In this document: positions 27,101 to 36,332 of the stretch, piece after piece | Layout: the number at the start of each line of letters is the position of its first letter | Numbering within the stretch: the first letter of the stretch is position 1 | Assembly (NCBI GenBank): GCA_947585105.1 | Contig: CANPWV010000009.1 | Span: 1-49,755 of the forward strand | Direction of reading: 5' to 3' | Length of the DNA stretch: 49,755 nt | Source of the DNA: an uncultured Clostridia bacterium | Lineage (GTDB): Bacteria; Bacillota; Clostridia; TANB77; CAG-508 | Position numbers and translations under genes: made by a program | Notes under the pieces: model-generated | The model's database searches: none | The model's input: the letters and a program-made list of their open reading frames with translations, nothing else | Told to the model about the DNA's origin: nothing

Positions 27101-28576
27101 AGTTTCAAAAGTTCCAATTTCTTTTCCATTTTTAATTTTTATAATACCAATTTCAGTAATTTTTTCTGTTATATGAGAAATACCTGTTGTTTCTAAGTCT
27201 AAAACACAATATTCTGTGTCAATACTTTGTCCTTTTGAACCAAATACACATGGATCTTTATCAGGGCAATAATAACCTTCAACACCATATATAACTTTGA
27301 TTTTATCGTCACCTACTTTTTGAAGTAAATGATATGCATCAGGAAAAGCTTGAACAACACCATGGTCAGTAATAGCAATAGATTTCCATCCCCATGAAAT
27401 GGCTCTTTTTATTAAATCTTCACAAGGAGTAACTGCATCCATCTGGCTCATTTGAGTGTGAAGGTGAAGTTCTACTCTTTTTTGTGGCGCATCATCTGTT
27501 CTTTTTTCTTTTTTCAATCCAGTACTTTCAAAAATAGTATTTGCCATAATTGTTATTTCTCTAGCAAAATTATCGTAACGCGCAACACCGTCAACTTTTA
27601 CGCCTTTTCCATCAAGTTTTTTTGTTAAATCTTTTAAATTTGCTTTATCTACAAAAGCTTTACAAGTCATAGTACTAGAGCCATCATATAAATCAAATAT
27701 CAAAATTGCCTTATCAGGTTTACTTCTCATCTCATTTGAATCAACTCTGATAACTTCTCCATCAACTACTACATTTTCAGTCTCTGTTGTGATATCTTGA
27801 ATCTTTATAGGAGTTCCCTTTACATTTACACCACGAGAAGCATATAATACTCCTTCTGGTAGTTCTTTTGGAGGTCTTTCAAAAGTTTTATTTTGTGACT
27901 TTGGACCATACCCATAATTTGGCTTATTAGGTTGATTTGAGCTAGGAGGTTCATTACTTACTCCACTTACAATTTCAGCTTCGATTAATTTATCTTGACT
28001 TTCTCTGTTTAGTCTGATTTTCTCTTCAATTTCTTTATCAGCCCTTTCTACAGCCTTTTTCTCTTCTTCCTCAAGCTCTTTTTCAATATGTCTATAATAA
28101 TCATCATCTAAGCAATCATTTATTTTTACAGTATATTTACTGTTATAAACATTTTGAAGTAGATGCTCTAACCCCTTATCAAATTTTTTAGACAATAAAA
28201 ATTCCGCACCTTTAATTTTTAAATTGACTTTAATATCATTGTCGTTTTTCTCAATCGTACTATTTGTCAACATTGCGCGGCTTAATGGTTCTTTTGAAGT
28301 AATATAAGAAATTATATTTCCCCAATTTTCTTCTATATTTTGTTCAATTTCAACTTCCTCATATTTTATATTAGTTAAAGCTCTTCCAACATTCATACGA
28401 TTTTGTAAATAATTTTCGAATTTTCCAATTTCACCAATTGATATTGGCTTATTTGAAACAATATCAACTTGAAGTCTATTTTGATTTTTATAAAGATTAA
28501 CATTTGAAAGCTTTGCTTCAAGTATATTTGAACTATCACCAAAATCTGTAAAAACATCTTTTATGTATTTGTCCAT
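24153..28576 (-). CDS. polC: DNA polymerase III PolC (five CGGN +1 sites)
   Basis: 1472 aa after five CGGN sites are read as Gly; the span minus five bases divides exactly by three. Order: N-terminal domain, OB fold, PHP first half ([17 protein letters not shown]), inserted 3'-5' exonuclease ([25 protein letters not shown]), zinc-binding [11 protein letters not shown] and CPKCGAKM, polymerase core with GSRGSVGSS and the catalytic DIDLNF, then fingers and tip ending SNQMSLFV. Triplet reading yields five disconnected pieces. Its ATG overlaps the TAA of the previous gene by one base. It closes the frr-uppS-cdsA-rseP-PH-polC run. Confidence 0.96.
24321..24324 (-). other. CGGG +1 recoding site 5 in polC
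   Basis: In-frame CGG after CTT. CGGG as Gly1417 gives [13 protein letters not shown], the conserved C-terminal hairpin. Confidence 0.93.
24958..24961 (-). other. CGGT +1 recoding site 4 in polC
   Basis: In-frame CGG after TCT. CGGT as Gly1205 gives [13 protein letters not shown], an invariant PolC segment. Only 17 codons after site 3. Confidence 0.95.
25013..25016 (-). other. CGGA +1 recoding site 3 in polC
   Basis: In-frame CGG after AGA. CGGA as Gly1187 gives [17 protein letters not shown]. Confidence 0.92.
25353..25356 (-). other. CGGT +1 recoding site 2 in polC
   Basis: In-frame CGG after CCA. CGGT as Gly1074 gives [15 protein letters not shown], a hallmark PolC motif. Confidence 0.96.
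26023..26026 (-). other. CGGT +1 recoding site 1 in polC
   Basis: In-frame CGG after CCT. CGGT as Gly851 gives [15 protein letters not shown]; the triplet frame stops one codon later. Confidence 0.93.
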
Positions 28577-29064
28577 TATCTTATTTTATCTCCAACTATA
28601 TTTTTTATCTCTTCTATCTTCTCGTTAATATTAGCTACAAGTTCTATTTGCATTCCATTTGAAAAAATATTTCCTTTTTTTGGATATACGTAAATATTTC
28701 CATACCCGAAAGCTTTTTGAAATCTTTTTTCAATAAATCCAAGCCCTTGTGTAACTGTTATATCTTTGATCTCATCGTATTTTAAAACTCTCTTTTGTAC
28801 TTTAAATAAGAAAATTTTTCCTTTAAACTCGATTCTATCTTCATAAAATTTCATATAAGTTTGATTCGATTTTCTTTTCTCTAATATCAATTTTCCAATA
28901 ATTATTAAAATCAAAATGAAAATTAATAAAATTCCATAACTAATTCTTTTGACAGCAAAACAAAGCGCGATACATAAAACAAAAAATAGATATACTTCTA
29001 ATAATTTTTCAGTAAGTACATACTTAGGAGAAAATTCACTTTTTAATTTTAATAATTCTTTCAT
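28576..29064 (-). CDS. membrane protein with bacterial PH-like domain, unknown
   Basis: 162 aa. Two adjacent membrane segments (LLEVYLFFVLCIALCFAV and GILLIFILILIIIGKLIL) are followed by a beta-rich domain with FYEDRIEFKGK and VLKYDEIKDITVTQG, the pattern of bPH/YdbT-like domains. Its TAA overlaps the ATG of polC (TAATG), so the two are translationally coupled. Function unknown. Confidence 0.65.
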   Translation of the reverse strand: MKELLKLKSEFSPKYVLTEKLLEVYLFFVLCIALCFAVKRISYGILLIFILILIIIGKLILEKRKSNQTYMKFYEDRIEFKGKIFLFKVQKRVLKYDEIKDITVTQGLGFIEKRFQKAFGYGNIYVYPKKGNIFSNGMQIELVANINEKIEEIKNIVGDKIR

Positions 29065-29108
29065 TTTCCTATCCTTCCTTTGTTCATTATTTACTAGAAA
29101 TCAGCTAC

Positions 29109-29843
29109 TTATCTAAATAAATTTCCTATATCATTTGCTGTAACAAATACTACTATTGTAAGCAAAATTAACATTCCTATCGCTGTTAATTTCGTTTCAA
29201 ATTCTTCTGAAACTTTCTTTCTTCTAATTATTTCAATTAAATATAATAATATTTTTCCACCATCTAAACCTGGTATTGGTAATAAGTTTGTTATTCCAAG
29301 TGAAACAGAAATTATTGATAATAAATGGAAAAACTCAAACAATCCATTCGTATTTACAATAAGTGTTGATATTCCAACAGGTCCAACCACTTCAGCATTT
29401 TTTACTGTTCCTGAAAATAATTGTCCAATAGACTGAAATAATAACACTATATATCTTTTTGTAACAATAAGTCCATAATAAGCGTTTTTATTATAAATAC
29501 TAGCTAAAACCCAAAACAAACCAAGTCCAAATACGATATTTATAAATGGTCCAGCAAGTACAATTAAAAGTCTTTTCCATACAGGTTGTTTTTCAAAACT
29601 TCTATCATCGTCTGATTCTTCCTCTTCTCCAAGCATTCTGACATATCCACCTAATGGAATCATTCTTACAAAATATTCTGTTTCTTTAGTCTTTTTTGAA
29701 TAAATTGCTTTACCAAATCCAACTGAAAATTCTAATACTTTAACACCTGATAATTTTGCCACTAAAAAGTGAGCACCTTCATGAATAAATACTAAAAAGC
29801 CTATAAGTATTATTATTTTTAAAGCACCTATTATAATACTCAA
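29109..29843 (-). CDS. rseP: site-2 protease (RseP/M50) without a PDZ domain
   Basis: 244 aa from a TTG start at 29843 placed 8-9 bases after GGAGG. Zinc motif HEGAH at residues 21-25 in the first membrane helix, FSVGFGKAI and IPLGGYVRMLGEE, second metal motif LPIPGLDGGKILLYLIE. Between the second and third membrane helices (from about VLASIYNKN to VVGPVGI) there are only some 40 residues, so the usual PDZ domain is absent. Family members with PDZ are 330-430 aa. It would cut membrane-embedded anti-sigma factors or signal-peptide remnants. dxr, often found before it, is missing. Confidence 0.88.
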   Translation of the reverse strand: MSIIIGALKIIILIGFLVFIHEGAHFLVAKLSGVKVLEFSVGFGKAIYSKKTKETEYFVRMIPLGGYVRMLGEEEESDDDRSFEKQPVWKRLLIVLAGPFINIVFGLGLFWVLASIYNKNAYYGLIVTKRYIVLLFQSIGQLFSGTVKNAEVVGPVGISTLIVNTNGLFEFFHLLSIISVSLGITNLLPIPGLDGGKILLYLIEIIRRKKVSEEFETKLTAIGMLILLTIVVFVTANDIGNLFR

Positions 29844-29857
29844 AAGCAAAGCCTCCT

Positions 29858-30742
29858 TTACAAAATAAAAGTAAATACACAAAACGCAAATGGCGCAATA
29901 AACATTACACTATCAATCCTATCTAACATTCCACCATGACCTGGGAATAAATTGCTATAATCTTTAATATCAAAATATCTTTTTATTGTTGAAGCTGAAA
30001 AGTCACCAATTTGACCTATTATAGAGAATATTATACTAGCAATTATTACTACAAAATAGTTTATATCAAAAGCTAAATTATTATTTAAAATTATTGTATA
30101 AATTACTGAAAGAACAATAGCTCCTAAAATTCCAAATACGCAACCTTCAACAGTTTTATTAGGACTTACTTTACTAAATTTATGTTTTCCAAATCCAAAT
30201 ATTTTTCCAAAAGTATAAGCAAATGTATCAGAACCCCAAGCACAAAATAGTACATACCAAATTAAATATTTTCCTGAAATTTGAGTGTTTTGGAAAAATC
30301 TAACTGCAATATCTGCAAAAGAAGGCTCTTTCAAAAAACTCAATTTAGTATTATCACCTATTCCATATATAAGCGCCAAAGCTGTTATACAAGTAATTAT
30401 ATATGATATTCCAAGAAATGAAAAAGCTATATCTTTTAAATTAATTTTCATATCTGAAATTATTATATGTAAAAATAATACTAATAAAATCGTTGGAGCT
30501 AAAAGCGTTAAAATCATCAAAGCAATCTTAGTATTTACAATATGTATAAAAATAATTCCAATTGATAATACATAACCAATCCAAGATAAATTTTTCACTT
30601 CTTTTTTAGAAGCATTAAAATATTCATAAATTGCAATACATGATATTATTCCAGCTACTAAATCAACTATATATTTATTTCCTAACACAAATAAAAGAAT
30701 TACTATTGGAAGTCCAATAACTCCTGTTAAAACCCTTTTCAC
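29858..30742 (-). CDS. cdsA: phosphatidate cytidylyltransferase
   Basis: 294 aa, about eight membrane segments. The C-terminal signature SPNKTVEGCVFGILGAIV followed by GDFSASTIKRYFDIKDYSNL and FPGHGGMLDRIDSVMF is diagnostic for CdsA, which makes CDP-diacylglycerol for phospholipid synthesis. GTG start at 30742 with GGAGG 7 bases upstream; that ribosome site lies in a copy of the uppS tail. Good family length. Confidence 0.95.
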   Translation of the reverse strand: MKRVLTGVIGLPIVILLFVLGNKYIVDLVAGIISCIAIYEYFNASKKEVKNLSWIGYVLSIGIIFIHIVNTKIALMILTLLAPTILLVLFLHIIISDMKINLKDIAFSFLGISYIITCITALALIYGIGDNTKLSFLKEPSFADIAVRFFQNTQISGKYLIWYVLFCAWGSDTFAYTFGKIFGFGKHKFSKVSPNKTVEGCVFGILGAIVLSVIYTIILNNNLAFDINYFVVIIASIIFSIIGQIGDFSASTIKRYFDIKDYSNLFPGHGGMLDRIDSVMFIAPFAFCVFTFIL

Positions 30743-30844
30743 CTACTTGCCTCCGAATTTTCTCAATTTATTTTGAAAATTCTCTTCAAGTGACCAGTGA
30801 ATTTGCTCCGCAAATTCCCTTGCCTACTTGCCTCCGAATTTTCT
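30742..30844. repeat. 22-bp uppS-tail duplication bracketing the 31-base stem-loop core
   Basis: A 22-bp sequence at 30823-30844 (last codons and stop of uppS) is repeated exactly at 30742-30763, next to the cdsA start. The core at 30793-30823 matches that at 15117-15147 in 27 of 31 bases. One change is a paired swap (T-A to A-T) that keeps the stem. The downstream copy supplies the GGAGG of cdsA. Confidence 0.7.
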
Positions 30845-31531
30845 ATTTCTTTTTTTATAAATTTCTATACATTCATCTAAATCTTTTTCAGTAAAGTCCG
30901 GCCAGTACTTATCAAGGAAGACAAATTCTGTATATGACAATTGCCAAAGTAAAAATCCGCTAGTTCTTATTTCCCCACTTGTTCTAATCATTAAATCAGG
31001 ATCTGGAACACCTTTTGAATATAGATTTTCTGATATTAAATCTTCATTAATATCATCAATATCTATTTCTCCGCTTTTTACTTTTTCAGAGATTTTCTTT
31101 GTCATTTTTACGATTTCGTCTCTTCCGCCATAATTTAGACAAATGTTAAAATTAACACCAGTATTTGATTTTGTTCTTTCTTCGCAAAGTTTAATACTAT
31201 CTTGTAAGTCTTGTCTTAGAACTGTAATATCTCCCCAAATTTTAACTTTGATATTTTCTGAATCAGCTCTTTTAGAATAATCGTCTAAATAATCTTTAAG
31301 TAAATCCATAAGAGCTGTAACTTCTTCATCACTTCTTTTCCAGTTTTCTGTAGAAAAAGCATAAACAGTAAAATATTTTACTCCAATTTTATTACAATAT
31401 CTTACTATTTTTTCTAAAGTTTTAGCTCCTTCTCTATGTCCCATTTTTACTGGCAACATTTTCTTTTTAGCCCATCTTCTATTTCCATCCATAATAACAG
31501 CTATATGACGTGGAAAAACTTCATTGTCCAT
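30824..31531 (-). CDS. uppS: undecaprenyl diphosphate synthase
   Basis: 235 aa cis-prenyltransferase making the C55 lipid carrier for wall precursors. IAVIMDGNRRWAKK holds the catalytic Asp; GHREGAKTL, YFTVYAFSTENWKR, NICLNYGGRDEI, PDLMIRTSGEIRTSGFLLWQ and the C-terminal RNRKFGGK complete the family motifs. Normal length. It starts 12 bases after frr. The 3' end is duplicated (30742-30844). Confidence 0.96.
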   Translation of the reverse strand: MDNEVFPRHIAVIMDGNRRWAKKKMLPVKMGHREGAKTLEKIVRYCNKIGVKYFTVYAFSTENWKRSDEEVTALMDLLKDYLDDYSKRADSENIKVKIWGDITVLRQDLQDSIKLCEERTKSNTGVNFNICLNYGGRDEIVKMTKKISEKVKSGEIDIDDINEDLISENLYSKGVPDPDLMIRTSGEIRTSGFLLWQLSYTEFVFLDKYWPDFTEKDLDECIEIYKKRNRKFGGK

Positions 31532-31543
31532 ACTTTTTCCTCT

Positions 31544-32095
31544 TTAAACTTTCATGATTTCGTTTTCTTTATTTTCAGCCATTTTATCGATTTCATCAAT
31601 ATATTTATCTGTTAATTTTTGAATTTTATCTTCTAAATCTTTCCTTTCATCTTCAGTTATTTCTGAATTTTTATTAGATTCTTTTACTCCGTCCATTCCT
31701 TCACGTCTAACGCCTCTAACAGCAACTCTAGCATCTTCAGCCATTTTTCTAACATCTTTAGCTAATTCTTTTCTTCTGTCTTCAGTTAATTCTGGGAAAT
31801 TTAATCTTATTAATTTTCCATCATTATTTGGATTTAATCCAATATCAGAAGCAAGTATTGCTTTTTCAATATCTTTTAAGCAACTAGCATCCCATGGTTG
31901 AATTACTATCATTCTAGCCTCTGGAACAGAAATTGCGGCAACTTGATTTATAGGAGTTTGAACTCCATAATAACTAATTGATATTTTATTTAAAATAGCT
32001 GGATTTGCACGACCTGCTCTAATTTCTGAAAGGTTTTCAGCAAAAACACTAATTGATTTTTTCATTTTTTCTTCTATACTATTTAAATCTGACAT
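31544..32095 (-). CDS. frr: ribosome recycling factor
   Basis: 183 aa. RRF splits post-termination ribosomes with EF-G. Signature segments are ENLSEIRAGRANPAILNKI, YYGVQTPINQVAAISVPEAR, NNDGKLIRLNFPELTEDRRKEL, and RRDG-type VRREGMDGVKE. Full length, AAAGGAG ribosome site. It opens the frr-uppS-cdsA run. Confidence 0.97.
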   Translation of the reverse strand: MSDLNSIEEKMKKSISVFAENLSEIRAGRANPAILNKISISYYGVQTPINQVAAISVPEARMIVIQPWDASCLKDIEKAILASDIGLNPNNDGKLIRLNFPELTEDRRKELAKDVRKMAEDARVAVRGVRREGMDGVKESNKNSEITEDERKDLEDKIQKLTDKYIDEIDKMAENKENEIMKV

Positions 32096-32198
32096 ATTTT
32101 TTCTCCTTTTTTAAAATTTATAGTCACATTCTATCATACTTTTAAATTTATTGATAGACATTTTTTAAAAATTTTTTAAAAATTTATATAATATAAAT

Positions 32199-32218
32199 GC
32201 GGGGCTAAAATTCCCCGC
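32199..32218 (-). terminator. terminator of the Ca2+ ATPase gene
   Basis: GCGGGG/CCCCGC stem with an A/T-rich loop 5 bases past the stop; ATTTATAT follows on the minus strand. Confidence 0.7.
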
Positions 32219-32223
32219 TTCAT

Positions 32224-34854
32224 CTAATTTTTCTTCTTAAATAGCTTCAAAACTTCAATTATTGGAATTATTGAAAAAGCTAATCCAAAGGCTGTTAAAA
32301 ATTCTTTAAGATTAATTCTTGTAAATTCAAATAAGCCTGCAAAAAATGGTACATAAATTACAATTAATGTTAAAAATGTTGTTAAGAAAAATGCACCTAA
32401 TAACCACCAATTAAAGTGTTTCATAGTAAATATTGAATGCTTCTGAGATCTCATTGAAATTGCGTGGAATAATTCAATAAAGTTTGCTGTTAAAAACGCC
32501 ATTGTAACTCCATCTTGAGAAGGAGCAAGCTTCCAAACTCCATTTTGCATATATTCTCCTAAGAAAAATGATAAAATAACTATTCCAGCCATAATAACAC
32601 CTTGAATAACCATATCTAATCCAGCACCATCTGAGAAAACTCCTTCTCCAGCTGGTCTAGGTTTTCTTTTCATCAAGTTTCCTTCGGCTTTTTCCATACC
32701 AAGAGCTAAACCAGGTGTACTATCTGTAACCATATTAATCCATAAAAGTTGAGCTGGTGTAACAATTGTAATTCCAAGAACAGAAGCAATAAATACATAT
32801 AAAACCTCAGCCATATTTGTTGATAATTGGAATTGCAAAACTTTTCTAATATTATCGTAAATTTTTCTTCCTTCTTCAACAGCATTAACTATTGTAGCAA
32901 AATTGTCGTCAGCGAGTACCATATCTGAAGCACCTTTTGTAACATCAGTTCCAGTTATACCCATTGAAACACCGATATCAGCAGCTTTAATTGATGGAGC
33001 GTCATTTACACCATCACCTGTCATAGCAACAATATAATCTTGAGTTTTCAAGGCTCTTACAATTCTAGTTTTGTGCTCAGGTTGAACTCTAGCAAAAACT
33101 GAACAAGTTTTAACAACTTCAATTAACTCTATATCTGTTAATTTCTCAAGTGTAGAGCCTTCAACAGCTTCATCTCTAGATTCAATAATTTTCAAATCTT
33201 TACCAATTGCAACAGCTGTATCTATATGATCTCCAGTTATCATAATTGGTCTTATTCCGGCTTTTCTGCATTCTTCAATTGCATCATAAACTTCAGGTCT
33301 ACAAGGATCAATCATTCCAGTAAATCCGATAAATATTAAATCTTTTTCTAAATCTTCAGCTTCAAAACTTTTTGGACAATCATCATATTCTCTATAACAA
33401 GCTCCTAAAACTCTTAAAGCTTTATCAGCAAATTCTTTATTATTTTTCTTAACTTCAGCTCTTATTTCGTCTGTCATAGGAACTACGCCATTTTCAGACA
33501 AATATCCTGTACATCTATCTAATAAAATTTCACATGCACCTTTAGTGTATTGTATGAATTTATCATTTACTTTATGAACTGTTGACATCATTTTTCTATT
33601 TGAGTCAAAAGGCGCTTCTCCAACTCTTGGAGCTTCTTTTACAAGCTCATATTTTGGAAGTCCTAATTTATAAGCGTAATTTACTAAAGCAGCTTCTGTA
33701 GGCTCTCCTACTGATTCTGTTTCTCCTTCTTTGATTTCAGCGTCAGAACATAAAGCCATAGCTTTCGCTAATAATTTTTCATCAACTGTTACTTTATCAG
33801 TAACTGTCATTTTATTTTGTGTTAATGTTCCTGTTTTATCTGTGCAAATTATTTGTGTACAACCCAAAGTCTCAACAGCGCTTAACTTCCTAATTAGCGC
33901 TTTTCTTTTAGCCATTGATGTAACACCTATTGATAAAACAATTGTAACTATTGCAGGTAATCCTTCAGGAATTGCGGCAACCGCTAAAGCAACTGCTACT
34001 AAAAATGTATCTAATATATGACCACCTGAAAAGTCTCCTGTCTTGATAATTCCAAATAAAAATACAAATATACTTATTCCAATAACTAATTTTGTAAGTG
34101 TTTTTGAAAGCTCGGCCATTTTTCTTTGAAGTGGTGTTTGACCTTCTTCAGCGTCTTGCAAAGCATCAGCTATTTTTCCCATTTCAGTATTCATTCCAGT
34201 ACCTGTAACAACAGCTTTTCCTCTTCCATAAACAACTGTACTTCCGCTATATAGCATATTTGTTCTATCACCTAGAGGAATATCCAAAGTATTTTCTTTT
34301 AAAGTCAAAATATCTATAATTTTATTTACTGGAACAGATTCACCAGTTATTGCAGCTTCTTCAACTTTCATACTATAGCTTTCTAAAATTCTACAATCAG
34401 AAGGAACACTATCACCAGCTTCTAAAACAATTACATCTCCAACAACTAGATCTTCTGACTTAACTACTTTAATTTTTCCATCTCTTATAACTTTTGAAGT
34501 AGCTTTTGTCATTTCCATAAGTGAACTTATAGCGTTTTCAGCCTTGCTTTCTTGAACCATTCCAAGAATAGTGTTTACAATTACAACAAATAAAATTATA
34601 AATACATCTGTAAAACCTTCATGCTGAATCGCTGAAGTAACCGCTGAAATACCAGCTGCAGCCAAAAGCATTATAATCATAGGATCTGCTAGTGATTTTA
34701 TAAATTTCTTAATAATTCCATCTTTTTTTGGCTCTTCAAGCTTGTTTTTTCCGTTTTTTTCTAATCTTTTTGTGGCTTCTTCTTCTGAAAGACCATTCAT
34801 ATTAGAATCAACTTCTTTTAGAACACTATCAATACTTTCTAAATATTCTTTCAT
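32224..34854 (-). CDS. P-type (IIA) Ca2+-transporting ATPase
   Basis: 876 aa with ten membrane segments expected. TGES loop (AITGESVPVNK), phosphorylation site ICTDKTGTLTQNK, PEGLPAIVTIVLSIG in helix 4 (calcium site I/II), hinge MTGDGVNDAPSIKAADIG, and NMVTDSTPGLALGMEKAEGNLM in helix 6. These match SERCA/PMCA-like bacterial calcium pumps (YloB, PacL). Single gene with its own terminator and GGAGGG ribosome site. No in-frame CGG among eight CGG triplets seen. Confidence 0.93.
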   Translation of the reverse strand: MKEYLESIDSVLKEVDSNMNGLSEEEATKRLEKNGKNKLEEPKKDGIIKKFIKSLADPMIIMLLAAAGISAVTSAIQHEGFTDVFIILFVVIVNTILGMVQESKAENAISSLMEMTKATSKVIRDGKIKVVKSEDLVVGDVIVLEAGDSVPSDCRILESYSMKVEEAAITGESVPVNKIIDILTLKENTLDIPLGDRTNMLYSGSTVVYGRGKAVVTGTGMNTEMGKIADALQDAEEGQTPLQRKMAELSKTLTKLVIGISIFVFLFGIIKTGDFSGGHILDTFLVAVALAVAAIPEGLPAIVTIVLSIGVTSMAKRKALIRKLSAVETLGCTQIICTDKTGTLTQNKMTVTDKVTVDEKLLAKAMALCSDAEIKEGETESVGEPTEAALVNYAYKLGLPKYELVKEAPRVGEAPFDSNRKMMSTVHKVNDKFIQYTKGACEILLDRCTGYLSENGVVPMTDEIRAEVKKNNKEFADKALRVLGACYREYDDCPKSFEAEDLEKDLIFIGFTGMIDPCRPEVYDAIEECRKAGIRPIMITGDHIDTAVAIGKDLKIIESRDEAVEGSTLEKLTDIELIEVVKTCSVFARVQPEHKTRIVRALKTQDYIVAMTGDGVNDAPSIKAADIGVSMGITGTDVTKGASDMVLADDNFATIVNAVEEGRKIYDNIRKVLQFQLSTNMAEVLYVFIASVLGITIVTPAQLLWINMVTDSTPGLALGMEKAEGNLMKRKPRPAGEGVFSDGAGLDMVIQGVIMAGIVILSFFLGEYMQNGVWKLAPSQDGVTMAFLTANFIELFHAISMRSQKHSIFTMKHFNWWLLGAFFLTTFLTLIVIYVPFFAGLFEFTRINLKEFLTAFGLAFSIIPIIEVLKLFKKKN

Positions 34855-34864
34855 TTTTCCCTCC

Positions 34865-36305
34865 TTATTGTTCTATAATTCTTGCCATTTGAACTCCTGA
34901 GCTAGAAGCCATCATAAGACCTCTTGTCATTCCGCATCCATCTCCCATGGCAAACAAACCTTTTACACTTGATTCAAAATTTTTATTTAAAACTAATTCA
35001 TTGCTATAAAATTTGATTTCTGGCCCATATAATAAATTGTCAGGAGCCGCAAATCCTTCAACTACTTTATCCATTTCACATATAAAATTAATTATATCAC
35101 TCATTGTTCTATAACCAATAGCAAAAGTTATATCACCAGCTACAGCTGATTTTAGCGTTGGAACAACCGAATTTTTCTCTAATTCTTCTTTCCAAGTTCT
35201 CTTTCCTCTAAAAATATCTCCAAGTCTTTGGATAACTATATTTCCGTCTCCAAGTTCATTTAAATTTTTAGCAACATTTCTACCATATAAAATTGGATTA
35301 TGAAATGGATATGTGAAATTATGAGATACTAAAATTGCTAAATTCGTATTTGTACTTTTCTTATTTTTGTAAGAATGTCCATTTACCAAAGCAATATTTT
35401 CATCGTAAACTTCTGAAGAAACAAATCCACTAGGGTTTTGGCAAAATGTTCTTACTTTATCTTTAAAAGGATATGGTCTACCAATAAATTTTCCTTCATA
35501 CATATATTTATTAATATCTTCCATAACTTTGTCTGGAAGCTCATATCTAATTCCAATATCAACTATTCCAGGTCTTGTTTTAATATTATGATTTTGACAC
35601 ATATCTGAAAGCCAGTTTGCACCTTTTCTTCCGGCAAGCAATAATCACTTTATCTGAATATATTTCTTCTATCTTTGAATTTTCATCATCTACACAATTT
35701 GAAGGTTTTATTTTAACTCCTTTTACTTCGTTATTTTCAATAATTACATCTGTGACAATTGTATCAAACATCATTTCAATTCCAGATTTTTCAATATATT
35801 CTTCGATTTTTTGATATAGGCTATGAGCCTTTTCAGTTCCTAGATGTCTTATTGGAATACTAATTAGCTCTATTCCTTGTTTTTTAGCCTTTTTTCTTAT
35901 TTTATCAACTTCTTCTTTATATTCTATTCCTTCTAAATGTTTATCTCCTCCAAAGTCTAAGTAGATTTTGTCTGTATAATCAATAAGTCTTTTAGTTTCT
36001 TCTACTCCTAAGTATTTATGAAGGTTTCCCCCAACATAAAAATCTTCATCTTCTTCATTATATAACGAAAGTTTTCCATCAGAAAAAGCTCCAGCACCAG
36101 AAAATCCATTTGTTATACTACAAAACGGCTTACATTTTACACACTTTCCCGTCTTTTCTATTGGGCAATTTCTGTTTTCGACGCGTTTTCCTTGATCAAT
36201 CAAAAGAATTTTTTTCTTTGAATTAAGCTTAATACTTTCATAAGCAAAAAACGCTGAACTTGGTCCCATTCCAACAACAATAACATCATATTTTTTCTTG
36301 TCCAT
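34865..36305 (-). CDS. FAD-dependent oxidoreductase, COG2509-type (one CGGA +1 site)
   Basis: 479 aa with CGGA read as Gly. N-terminal dinucleotide fold VIVVGMGPSSAFFAYE, then CPIEKTGKCVKCKPFCSITNGFSGAGAFSDGKLS, typical of the COG2509 flavoprotein family. After the shift come GRKGANWLSDMCQNH, TRPGIVDIGIRYELP and the C-terminal GDGCGMTRGLMMASSSG. Triplet reading splits the gene into two overlapping frames. It lies between a patatin gene and the Ca2+ ATPase. The substrate is unknown. Confidence 0.9.
35630..35633 (-). other. CGGA +1 recoding site in the FAD oxidoreductase
   Basis: In-frame CGG after TGC. CGGA as Gly225 gives VIIACGRKGANWL; homologues have IIAxGRxGAxWL. Confidence 0.93.
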
Positions 36306-36332
36306 AAGCCCTCCTTATAAATTTAGAAGTAA

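Noticed and set aside
24153..28576. polC, dnaE, truA and the others as pseudogenes or as split genes
   Set aside because: These are essential or near-essential genes with otherwise intact motifs on both sides of every break, no other disruptions, and proper stops after repair. Separate ribosome sites for the downstream pieces are absent.
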